64,000 bases of DNA from Actinophytocola sp036378875 (lineage in GTDB: Bacteria > Actinomycetota > Actinomycetes > Mycobacteriales > Pseudonocardiaceae), in NCBI RefSeq assembly GCF_036378875.1, contig NZ_DASUVO010000049.1, positions 1-64,000 on the forward strand, written 5' to 3'. The position numbers and the translations under genes are program-made. Numbering within the stretch: position 1 is the stretch's first letter; every line of letters begins with the position of its first letter. Below, one piece after another: positions 17,484-25,261 of the stretch. The notes under the pieces are model-generated. The model was not told the DNA's origin and made no database searches. It saw only the letters and a program-made list of their open reading frames with translations.

Positions 17484-18785
17484 TCAGCCAACCTTCCGCT
17501 CGCGGGGCATCAGCACCGCTGAGATCGCCGCGGGCGCGGCGCCGATCGCCAGCATCACCAACGGCCACGACGAGGTGAGGTCCAGCGTGGCCGCGATCAG
17601 CAGCGGGGCCGCGAAGGCGCCGCCGAACACCATGGTGTTCTCCAAGCCGAGTGCCGTGCCGGAGCGTTCGGCGCCGGCCATCGTGGCGATCTCGGCGTAG
17701 TGCACGCCATGCCAGCCGCACGCGAGGACACCGGCCACCACGAACAGAGTGGCGATCGCCCACGCCGGGACCGTGGCGTACATCGCGATGACGCCGAACG
17801 CGATCGCGATCAGCCAACTGTAGGCCCGCACGATCGTCCTGCGGTGCCGCCCGCCCTGCAGGTCGGTCCACTTGCCGCCGACCACACGTGACACGCCACC
17901 GAGTACCTGCACGATGATCAGGAGAACCACGATGGTGCCCAGGGACAGGCCGACCACGCTGTGCAGGAACACCGAGCCGAAGGTGAGGACGGTGAACTGA
18001 GGCAGGTCGAGCAGGAACGCGACGATGCCCACCCGCCAGATGTCCCATCGCCGCAACGGGTTGCGCAATGTCGTGGCGGCCTGACCACCGACGGCCTTGG
18101 TGCGGGCCAGTGGCGGCTCGTCCAGCCACAGGACCACCGCGATCGTGGCCGCCAGCGAGAAGACGGTGAGGAAGCCGAAAACCCACGTGAATCCCGCGTT
18201 CAGGGCCAGCACTGGGAGAACCGCGGCCCCGATCGCGCCACCGGCCGGCACGGCGGCCACCCGCAGGCTGATGGCGAAGCCACGCTTGTTGGGCGGGAAC
18301 CAGCCCATCACGGCACGCCCGCTGGCGCCGTTCACACAGCCGCCAAGCGCGCCGGCCAGCAACAGGACGAACGCGAGCATCCAGTGCGAGGGCACCGAGT
18401 TCCCGCTCGGGGTCAGGAAAAGGGTCACCACACCCAGCGCGAGCGTGGTCCCGCCCATGCCGGTGATCAGCACCTTTCGTTCACCGATGCGGTCGGAAAG
18501 GATGCCCCAGAACACGTCCGAGGCGAAGATGCCGAAGGTCACCGCGGCCAGCACGATGGCGAGCTGACCGGTGTTCAGGTGGTAGGCCAGCGCGAGGAAC
18601 GAGCCGGCCGTGGGGATTCCTTGGAACGCCGCGCTGAACGCGGCTTGGGCGCCGATACCGATCCCGAGGACACCCCACTTGTACCGCGGCGAGTGGGCTT
18701 TCCCGGATCGTCCGACCTGAGGCTCTGGTGGCTCGGCGACCGGCGGCGCCGTGGCTCGGCTCGGTATGGCCTGGGTGTCGGTCAT
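17484..18785 (-). CDS. MFS transporter (OFA/oxalate-formate-like)
   Basis: The 433-residue protein shows about twelve hydrophobic segments after a 30-residue cytoplasmic tail. The MFS motif between helices 2 and 3 (GILSDRIGERKVLITG) is present, and the helix-4/5 region GASGRAVMGWFPPNKRGFAI resembles organic-anion (OFA/NarK-side) carriers. It probably imports or exports a small carboxylate. It is the fourth gene of the leftward group with the acyl-CoA synthetase, but a hairpin terminator and an AT-rich dyad precede it, so it may have its own promoter. Confidence 0.87.
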   Translation of the reverse strand: MTDTQAIPSRATAPPVAEPPEPQVGRSGKAHSPRYKWGVLGIGIGAQAAFSAAFQGIPTAGSFLALAYHLNTGQLAIVLAAVTFGIFASDVFWGILSDRIGERKVLITGMGGTTLALGVVTLFLTPSGNSVPSHWMLAFVLLLAGALGGCVNGASGRAVMGWFPPNKRGFAISLRVAAVPAGGAIGAAVLPVLALNAGFTWVFGFLTVFSLAATIAVVLWLDEPPLARTKAVGGQAATTLRNPLRRWDIWRVGIVAFLLDLPQFTVLTFGSVFLHSVVGLSLGTIVVLLIIVQVLGGVSRVVGGKWTDLQGGRHRRTIVRAYSWLIAIAFGVIAMYATVPAWAIATLFVVAGVLACGWHGVHYAEIATMAGAERSGTALGLENTMVFGGAFAAPLLIAATLDLTSSWPLVMLAIGAAPAAISAVLMPRERKVG

Positions 18786-18832
18786 TACTGCTCTCCTGAG
18801 GGGTTTGCGGCGAAGCGAGCGATGCCAGCCAA

Positions 18833-18853
18833 GTAATGCCTTTAATACATTAC
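18833..18853. promoter_or_regulatory. Dyad upstream of the MFS gene
   Basis: GTAATG at 18833-18838 and CATTAC at 18848-18853 form a perfect inverted repeat with a nine-base AT-rich spacer (CCTTTAATA). It lies about 50 bases before the MFS start and right after the intra-group hairpin. It is a plausible operator or promoter-overlapping site; the nearby CGNR protein is a candidate binder, by proximity only. Confidence 0.45.
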
Positions 18854-18877
18854 ATGCTGGAGGCAGAGCATGCCGGA

Positions 18878-18906
18878 GTCCCGAGGGCGGCGAGCGCCCT
18901 CGGGAC
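18878..18906 (-). terminator. Strong hairpin between cupin and MFS genes
   Basis: GTCCCGAGGGCG at 18878-18889 pairs perfectly with CGCCCTCGGGAC at 18895-18906 around a five-base loop. It lies 30 bases beyond the cupin stop in the direction of transcription. It should terminate or attenuate transcripts before the MFS gene. Confidence 0.7.
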
Positions 18907-18935
18907 TGCCGAACGGGCTCCGCGATGAGTGCGGG

Positions 18936-19361
18936 TCAGCTGTCGCCCTGTTCGGCGGCGGCCGCGGTGGTCTTCTCGAAGTCGGCCGCGGTGACCGGCC
19001 GGGTGCCCTTCTCCCGGATCACCAGCGCGACACAGCCGGTCGGGCTGGAGACCTGGTGCACGCTGGTGGGGGTCTCGACGAACAGCGTGCCGGCCGGATA
19101 GCGGTCACCGTTGTCGTTGTGCAGCTCACCCTCCAGGATGAGCAGCACCTCGTAGCCCAGGTGCTCGTGCAGGTCGCCGTACGAACCAGGGCGGAAGTGC
19201 GCGATGTAGGCCTCCGCGCCGGTCGGGCCGGTCTGCTCGGCGGTGTACAGCCACTCCACGTCGACTGCGGAACGGCCCGGCTGCACGTACGGGGTCCACT
19301 TGATCTGGCCGTTGTGCAGGCCGTCGCCGAACAGGTCGCTGTAAATCTTGATGTCACGCAT
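18936..19361 (-). CDS. Cupin domain protein
   Basis: This 141-residue protein is a single cupin barrel of the ChrR-cupin type. Motif 1 is about GSYGDLHEHLGYEVLLILEGE (two His and a Glu as likely metal ligands). Motif 2 is around YPAGTLFVETPTSVHQVSS (third His). It is probably a small metal-dependent oxygenase, isomerase or sensor; the substrate is unknown. The ATG at 19361 follows GAGAGG; an ATG eight codons upstream is possible. It sits 48 bp after the acyl-CoA synthetase gene in the same direction. Confidence 0.82.
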   Translation of the reverse strand: MRDIKIYSDLFGDGLHNGQIKWTPYVQPGRSAVDVEWLYTAEQTGPTGAEAYIAHFRPGSYGDLHEHLGYEVLLILEGELHNDNGDRYPAGTLFVETPTSVHQVSSPTGCVALVIREKGTRPVTAADFEKTTAAAAEQGDS

Positions 19362-19409
19362 GATTCGTGGTTCCTCTCGATTCATTTTCTTTTCCGATGG
19401 CGGGGAGTC

Positions 19410-21128
19410 TCAGCCGAGACCGGGGGCGCTCGGGCCGGTGGCGCCGAGCAACTCCTCCGCCAGGTACTCGGTGCCTTCGGTGCCTTCGCGGTCGCGGGCA
19501 CGCAACTCGGCGCGCCGGATTTTTCCGGAGGTGGTCTTCGGCAGAGCCGCGAACTCGAGCCGCCGGATCCACTTGTGTGGCGCCAGGTTGTCGCGGCAAT
19601 GGGTCAGGATCGACTTCGCCGTGGCGACGGACGGTTCTCCGTCGCGGGTCAGCGACACATAGGCCTTGGGCACGAACATGCCGATCGGGTCCGGCGCGGG
19701 GATCACCGCCGCCTCGGCCACCGACTCGTGTTCCAGCAGCACACTTTCCAGTTCGAACGGTGAGACGCGGTGGTCGTAGGACTTGAAAACGTCGTCGGTG
19801 CGACCGACGTAGAAGATGTAGCCGTCCGAGTCGCGGTGCCCGATGTCGCCGGTGTGGTAGTAGCCACCCGCGAAGGTCTTCGCGTTCTTCTCGGGATCGT
19901 CAAGATATCCGGGCATCACGCCCAGCGACCGTTCGGAAAGCCTGACGCAGATCTCACCCTCGTCGGCCGGCTCGCCCGTGTTCGGGTCGACCAGCACGAT
20001 GTCGTAGCCGGGCAACGGTTTACCCATGGAGCCCGGTTTGACCGGCAGGCCGGGCGTGTTGCCGATCTGGGCCGTCGTCTCGGTCTGCCCGTAGCCGTCT
20101 CGTACGGTGATGCCCCAGGCCTGGCGCACCTGCTCGACCACTTCGGGGTTGAGCGGTTCGCCGACACTGCCCGCCTCTCGAAGAGTGACCGGCCACTGCC
20201 CCAGGTCGTGCTGGATCAGCATCCGCCACACCGTCGGCGGCGCGCAGAACGTGGACACGTCCTGCTTGACGAGTTGGTCGAGCAGATCAGTGGGGCCGGC
20301 GTTGTTCAGCGACACCACCGTCGCCTCCGCGTTGAGCGGCACGAAGAAGCTGCTCCACGCGTGCTTCGCCCAGCCGGGCGCGGACACGTTCAGGTGCACG
20401 TCGCCGGGCCGCACACCGTTCCAGTACATTCCGGACAGATGACCGACCGGGTAGCTGACGTGTGTGTGTTGCACGAGCTTGGGGCGTGAGGTCGTGCCCG
20501 ACGTGAAGTACAGGAACAACGGGTCGTCCGCCATGGTCGGGGCGTCCGGCGTGAACAGCGCCGGTTCGAGGTAGGCCTCGTCGTAGCGCAGCCAACCCGC
20601 CACCCGCTCGCCGACACAGATGCGGGTGACGTGGCCCGGCAGTTCGGCGAACGAGTCGGTGAAGAGGTCCATCGTGATGACGTGTTTCACCGCCCCGCGC
20701 CGTACGCGGTCGGCCAGGTCGTCGGCGGAGACTGTCGTGAACGTGGGGATGACGACCGCGCCGATCTTCATCGCGGCCAGCACCGCCTCCCACACGGTCA
20801 CGTCGTTGTCCAACATCATCAGCACCCGGTCACCACGCTGGATTCCGTTGGCACGCAACCAGTTGGCGACGCGGCTCGACCGTTCGGACAGCTCGGCGTA
20901 GCTGACGGTCCGGTCCGCCTCCTTGCCGACAACGCGCAACGCGGGCTGGTTGTTGTCCCGTGCCACGTGGTCGAGCCAGTCCAGTGCCCAGTTGAACTCG
21001 CTCAGCTGTGGCCATTCGAAGCGAGCGCGGGCCGCCTCGTGGTCGCCCCGCAGGTCCAGTAGAAGGTCGCGAGCTTGCCGGAACCGCTCGGTCGCGGTCC
21101 GCGCCGCGATGGGATGCGTGATCGTCAT
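19410..21128 (-). CDS. AMP-dependent acyl-CoA synthetase
   Basis: The 572-residue protein has the complete ANL adenylation motif set. These are the A3 phosphate loop (YFTSGTTSRPKLVQHTH), A5 (GYGQTETT), A7/A8 (YHTGDIGHRDSDGYIFYVGR) and the A10 catalytic lysine (PKTTSGKIRRAEL). The layout resembles medium-chain or aromatic acyl-CoA synthetases. It would activate a carboxylic acid to its CoA thioester in the cytoplasm. It lies 23 bp after the FAD-binding protein gene and 48 bp before the cupin gene, so the three are probably one operon. Confidence 0.9.
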   Translation of the reverse strand: MTITHPIAARTATERFRQARDLLLDLRGDHEAARARFEWPQLSEFNWALDWLDHVARDNNQPALRVVGKEADRTVSYAELSERSSRVANWLRANGIQRGDRVLMMLDNDVTVWEAVLAAMKIGAVVIPTFTTVSADDLADRVRRGAVKHVITMDLFTDSFAELPGHVTRICVGERVAGWLRYDEAYLEPALFTPDAPTMADDPLFLYFTSGTTSRPKLVQHTHVSYPVGHLSGMYWNGVRPGDVHLNVSAPGWAKHAWSSFFVPLNAEATVVSLNNAGPTDLLDQLVKQDVSTFCAPPTVWRMLIQHDLGQWPVTLREAGSVGEPLNPEVVEQVRQAWGITVRDGYGQTETTAQIGNTPGLPVKPGSMGKPLPGYDIVLVDPNTGEPADEGEICVRLSERSLGVMPGYLDDPEKNAKTFAGGYYHTGDIGHRDSDGYIFYVGRTDDVFKSYDHRVSPFELESVLLEHESVAEAAVIPAPDPIGMFVPKAYVSLTRDGEPSVATAKSILTHCRDNLAPHKWIRRLEFAALPKTTSGKIRRAELRARDREGTEGTEYLAEELLGATGPSAPGLG

Positions 21129-21151
21129 GGCGAACTTTCCTTGTCCTTTGG

Positions 21152-23131
21152 CTAGCTGGCGACGGAAACGTCGTTCTGGTGCGGTTCGGCGTCCGCGCTC
21201 CGCGCGGGGACCGTGCGACAGGCGGCGACGCCGAGCACGTCACGTGCTATCGCGTCGGCGTCGGCGTGGAAGCCGGTCAGCGGCCCGGGCCTGCCGTTGC
21301 CGATCTGGGTGAACCAGCGGGCGTTCTCCGTCGGCACGCCGAGCGCGTAGAGGTGCGGATCGGGACTGCCACCGGCGCCGATGACCCGGAACGGCGCGCG
21401 GCTGACCGCGACGGCGCCGGTGTTGAATCGGGTGGACGTCACCGGGTCGACGTTCACGTACTCGGAGATCAGGCCGTCCGCGAGCAGTTGTTCGATCAGC
21501 GGGTCGGCATCGCGATCGAGTTGCGGCCGGGGAATACGCGCGTCGATCAACGTGCTCACGGCGTGGCGCCCACCGCGTACCTGCGGCGACCACAGGACGA
21601 ACCGGCCGCCGCGACGCTCGCAGCTGATCCGCATGTCCGGGCCGGCGACGGTCAGCGTTCCGGATTCGATCAGCGCGCACGCCTGCGCCACCCGGATCCC
21701 CGGCGGGCCCGCCGACACCATGGTGTTGATCGGGTTGAACCAGCTCAGGAAGTCGTCCCGGTGGGAGTCCGCTCGCAGGCCACCGAAATCCACCGCTTGA
21801 CGGACGGATGCGCGGATGTCGCGCAGGATGTCCAGCGCGGCTTTCAGCGGGCTGTCCAGGTTGCCCTGTTCGGCCTCGGCGATGTCCTCGCGCAGCAGGG
21901 AGATCAGCCGATCGTGGAACGCGCCCTGGTCGCGGAACTGCTCGTCCCGGAACGGCCGAGCCAGTCGCGCCAGATCGATCGACGGCACGTCGGCGACACC
22001 GAACTCGGTGAGCAGCTTGTCCACCGCCGCCTGCTCGCCTGTGCCCGCTGTCTGGCGGTGCCGCGCGGCGAACTCCTCGGCCGCCTGCTCGCCCCGCCGC
22101 CTGCGCACGTGCGTGGTGTAGTAAACGTGCTGCGCTTCCAGCTCCAACAGCGGCAGGACATCCCGCAGGAAGTCCAGCTGCGCGGATCCGTCGGTGCGCT
22201 GCGCCCGGCGCCTTGCCGAGGCGATCGCGAACTCGGTGGCGAACCGCGGTTGATAGCGGTACCCCGGTGACTTCTGGTTGCGCCCGCGCGCCGGCATCAC
22301 GAGGCCGCTGCGTGAGCCCGCGACGATACGTGGCTCCAAACCGCTGCGCCGGTACCGCATGCCGCCGTCCTCGAGCTCCTCGAACTGCCCGCCGCGGCCG
22401 ATCGTGAGCGCCATCAGCACGTCGAGGAACGTCAGACCGAGACCGACGATGCCGACGTCCTCACCCGGCTTGATGCCGTCGAGGTCCAGATCGGCCGCGG
22501 AGTCGCCAGGCAGGTAACGCGAACCCGGGTTGCGCTCGGCGAACCGGATGAGCCGTTGCTCGCCCGTGCCGGGCCGGATGCGGGGATGGCCGGTGGTCAG
22601 CACCACTTTGTCCACGGTGAGGGAGTAGTCACTGCCCTCGGTGCGTAATATCCGCTTCGGACCACTTCGGTCGATGCGATCGACCCGCGCGGTAACCGGC
22701 CGCACCTTCACGTTGGACGGCGCGTTCGCCACGAGGCAGTCGAAAGCGTTCCGCAGATACTCGCCATAGACCGACCGGGGCGCGTAGTCGTTCGGGCCGA
22801 GAGCGGCCCAGCGCGGGTCGGGATGCCGCTGAAGCCATTCCGCCAGGCTCGGACCCGCACCGGCACGCCATTCACCGCCGTCCGGGCCACCGGAATACAC
22901 GCTGACCTCACCGGCCGTGGTGTTCATCATGAACCACTCCGGTTGCGTGGTCCGCCAGATCCGGCCGGCCCCCTGTTCGCCGGGGTCGAAGGTCCAGATC
23001 CGGACCTGGCCAGACACTGGCTGCTCGGCGAGCCTGACGAGCAGTCGTTCCAGCACGGACAGGCCGCGCGGCCCCATACCGACAATGGCCACGTCCAGGC
23101 CAGCTGGCATGGCCTGTATGTTTTCGGACAC
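21152..23131 (-). CDS. FAD/NAD(P)-binding oxidoreductase-like protein
   Basis: The 659-residue protein begins with a dinucleotide-binding fold (VAIVGMGPRGLSVLERLL, about residues 13-30) of the family often annotated as FAD-NAD(P)-binding. A second nucleotide-binding glycine motif (GEDVGIVGLGLTFLDVLMAL) sits near residue 225. The length and two-Rossmann layout resemble lysine/ornithine-type monooxygenases, but the reaction is unknown. It is the first gene of the leftward operon; the upstream 880 bp contains a nested dyad. Confidence 0.83.
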   Translation of the reverse strand: MSENIQAMPAGLDVAIVGMGPRGLSVLERLLVRLAEQPVSGQVRIWTFDPGEQGAGRIWRTTQPEWFMMNTTAGEVSVYSGGPDGGEWRAGAGPSLAEWLQRHPDPRWAALGPNDYAPRSVYGEYLRNAFDCLVANAPSNVKVRPVTARVDRIDRSGPKRILRTEGSDYSLTVDKVVLTTGHPRIRPGTGEQRLIRFAERNPGSRYLPGDSAADLDLDGIKPGEDVGIVGLGLTFLDVLMALTIGRGGQFEELEDGGMRYRRSGLEPRIVAGSRSGLVMPARGRNQKSPGYRYQPRFATEFAIASARRRAQRTDGSAQLDFLRDVLPLLELEAQHVYYTTHVRRRRGEQAAEEFAARHRQTAGTGEQAAVDKLLTEFGVADVPSIDLARLARPFRDEQFRDQGAFHDRLISLLREDIAEAEQGNLDSPLKAALDILRDIRASVRQAVDFGGLRADSHRDDFLSWFNPINTMVSAGPPGIRVAQACALIESGTLTVAGPDMRISCERRGGRFVLWSPQVRGGRHAVSTLIDARIPRPQLDRDADPLIEQLLADGLISEYVNVDPVTSTRFNTGAVAVSRAPFRVIGAGGSPDPHLYALGVPTENARWFTQIGNGRPGPLTGFHADADAIARDVLGVAACRTVPARSADAEPHQNDVSVAS

Positions 23132-24011
23132 ATTATGCCTTTCCGGAATGGACCGATTTCAATCCTTTGGCATTGCCCGGTCGCGCCATTGCGCCGACCG
23201 ATTCCCCGCCTGCGGCACCCACACCAAAGGGGATGCGACTAATTTACGAGGGATGACCGCGCGATACAAGGACCCGACAAAAACTCTCGTCAATGACGCG
23301 ATGGCGGAATGCTATTGCCGCTACTTTGTTGATGGCGCCATCAAGGGTGACTATCCGACCGCAGGTTGATCGTATTTCACAACCGGTCACCGTTAGTTTC
23401 ATAGCACAGGCTCGGCAGGTTGCGCGAGTGCCCGCGGGGATGAAAAGTGACGCAGGTTACCTGGTCAGGACGTCTCGCTTCGCCCGCCGATCACCGGCAT
23501 CGCTTCAATTCCGTACGACAACACGGAATGTTGGACACGATGTCCCGACGGGCATTTAAACCCTGGGGCTCCGGCGCCTCGTCGCTTTTGAGGCCGCCGC
23601 TCGGTCTGCGGCCGGACCGGTGTCGCGACAGGTCCGACTATTCCCGGTCGGCTGCGAAAGCGCTGATCAAGTCATGGGAATCCAGCTGCGGTGACAGTGA
23701 CCGCAGCATTGACCCAGCAGGTTTCCCAAACGGTTCGCGACCGCGCACCTGTCCCGAATGGGACATACGGGACAGGGAACCCAGATCTCGCGGGATGCGG
23801 TGTCATGAACGGCGACCGATTTCAACCCGTCGTTGTCCGCCCTTGATGAGGACCGAGGCCTCCACGGGCGTGAGCATTCCAGGTGCGCCTCGAAGACGGT
23901 CGCGCGCCGCAGGTGCGGACCGGCGAGTACTGGAGCTTCGACGGCGGAACCGACCTGTACACGGCGAGGAGTGACTCGCATGGCCGCACTCGATGTTCAG
24001 TTCGCTTCTGG
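23132..24011. other. 880-bp region without a recognised gene
   Basis: The first 350 bases are AT-rich for this genome and probably hold the promoter of the leftward operon. A 38-codon frame at 23253-23369 (MTARYKDPTKTLVNDAM) exists but its ribosome site is too close to the start. The middle holds a nested TGTCCC dyad. The stretch 23870-24000 reads RTGEYWSFDGGTDLYTARSD on the plus strand, weakly coding-like, without start or family. Confidence 0.35.
23748..23776. promoter_or_regulatory. Nested TGTCCC/GGGACA inverted repeats
   Basis: An inner dyad TGTCCC-GAAT-GGGACA (23750-23765) sits within an outer dyad CCTGTCCC...GGGACAGG (23748-23776) that shares its left arm. The arrangement gives one left and two right half-sites. 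It resembles operator sites of GAF/Fis-type activators (TGT...ACA cores) reported upstream of actinobacterial catabolic operons. The nearest gene starting away from it is the FAD-binding protein, about 620 bp to the left. The target is inferred. Confidence 0.45.
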
Positions 24012-24632
24012 TCAGGCGGTTCGTTCGACGTGCCAGCTGGTGTGATCGGTAGGCCGGTAACCGAGCGGTACCGGTGGGAGTGGCTGCCAGGGTTGTTCAG
24101 GGTCTTCGAGGTTCTGGTGGCGGGTGGTGGCCAGTGCCACTCCGGCCGACACCACGAGTGCCCGTAGCGGAACGGTGGCCCGGATCTGTTGGGGGAGGCG
24201 GAGTCCGGCGAGCGGGTCGCTGGCGAGAAGCAGTGGGGTCAGATGTGTGGCGGTCACGTCGAGTCCGCCGTCCTCGACCGCGCGCACGCTGGCGAGCATG
24301 ACCGAGGCCAGGGTGGCGACGGTGTGGCCAGAGCGCACGCGTGTGGTCCAGCGCATGAGCAGGTCCGGTCCGCTGGGTATGGTGCGCTCGTTGATCGCGA
24401 CCGCGGTGAGGAACGGTTGCAGGTCGGTCAGTTCGTCGGCGACCGCCGCCACCGCTTCAGCCACGGGGTCGCGCCGTGCCGGCACACCAGCACGAACCGC
24501 GCCATCGGGCAACGGCGCGTTCACGTACCGGATCAGCCTGTCCGGCTTGCCAGGCTTGACGACCGCGGCGTGCACGGCTTGGTCGTCGAGTTCGAACCCG
24601 ACCACCGGCCGGCTGGATCGCTTCTCTGCCAT
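24012..24632 (-). CDS. Hypothetical protein of the type VII secretion island
   Basis: The 206-residue product starts VVGFELDDQAVHAAVV and has AVAINERTIPSG in the middle and PLRALVVSAGVALAT near the end. This spacing vaguely recalls ASKHA/PilM-like folds, but nucleotide-binding motifs are not clear. Type VII-associated proteins of similar size occur beside EccC genes, which is the best contextual guess. The ATG at 24632 follows a strong GGAGGAAGG. It is divergent from the WXG100 gene across 118 bp holding a 28-bp palindrome. There is no signal peptide or membrane segment. Confidence 0.7.
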   Translation of the reverse strand: MAEKRSSRPVVGFELDDQAVHAAVVKPGKPDRLIRYVNAPLPDGAVRAGVPARRDPVAEAVAAVADELTDLQPFLTAVAINERTIPSGPDLLMRWTTRVRSGHTVATLASVMLASVRAVEDGGLDVTATHLTPLLLASDPLAGLRLPQQIRATVPLRALVVSAGVALATTRHQNLEDPEQPWQPLPPVPLGYRPTDHTSWHVERTA

Positions 24633-24653
24633 GCCCTTCCTCCGTCCAGCGTT

Positions 24654-24681
24654 GGGATCCGGTTCGCGCGAACCGGATCCC
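24654..24681. promoter_or_regulatory. 28-bp perfect palindrome in the T7SS divergent promoter
   Basis: Positions 24654-24681 read identically on both strands (half-site GGGATCCGGTTCGC). The symmetry extends outward as GCGTT/GACGC with one mismatch. It lies 21 bases upstream of the leftward start and 69 bases upstream of the WXG100 start. An operator for a dimeric regulator of both genes is most likely; a cruciform or hairpin in the leader is an alternative. Confidence 0.6.
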
Positions 24682-24750
24682 GACGCGGGACGGAAAGGCT
24701 GGTGTCGATGCCGTCGCGACCCGCGGCGGCGGGAGTAGGAGGAGAACGTC

Positions 24751-25245
24751 ATGCCATTGATCGGAGCCGAACTCGAAGGTCTCGACAATCTGGCCGCCCA
24801 GCTGGACCAGGCCGGCACCACCATCGGCACGACTCGCGCGAACGCCACCCAGACCGGTGCGACGGTGGTACAGCAGGTGCAGGACGCGTCGGCACAGGCG
24901 AGTGCCCGGATCCTCGGCGAGATGGCGGCCCTGCGCGACGGTGTCATGAACGCGCGCAACGCCGCCGAGTCGACCCAGTGGACCGGATCGAACGCCGAGG
25001 TGTTCCGGGGTGCGCACGCCGAGTTCACCACGGCCATGCAGCAGGCCGAGGCCACCACCAACCAGATCTTCAGCGACTTCCAGCAGGCCATCAACCAGAT
25101 GTCGCAGTCGTTGCAGGAGAACGTCAGCCAGCTCGAGACGGCGATGGCCCAGGCCGAGGAGTCGTCGCGGAGCATGGGCCAGGCCGTACGCGGCCAGCGC
25201 GAGAACCTGGACCAGGCGATGAACACCGGCTGGACCGTGAGCTGA
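24751..25245 (+). CDS. WXG100-like type VII secretion substrate
   Basis: The 164-residue protein is almost wholly helical and Gln/Ala/Thr-rich. Its turn motif STQWTGSNAEVF (W-x-G at about residues 77-79) lies between two long amphipathic helices, the WXG100/EsxA hallmark. It is longer than the usual 100 residues because of an extra C-terminal coiled-coil-like helix. Such proteins are exported by EccC/EssC ATPases as dimers. Strong GGAGGAGA ribosome site. It is 16 bp upstream of the EccC-like gene, so it is the likely partner substrate. Confidence 0.85.
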   Translation: MPLIGAELEGLDNLAAQLDQAGTTIGTTRANATQTGATVVQQVQDASAQASARILGEMAALRDGVMNARNAAESTQWTGSNAEVFRGAHAEFTTAMQQAEATTNQIFSDFQQAINQMSQSLQENVSQLETAMAQAEESSRSMGQAVRGQRENLDQAMNTGWTVS

Positions 25246-25261
25246 GCGGAGGGCCGAGCCG

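Noticed and set aside
23447..23974. 175-codon plus-strand frame before the T7SS island
   Set aside because: Arg/Ser/Pro-rich, runs through the TGTCCC dyad, no motif or ribosome site.
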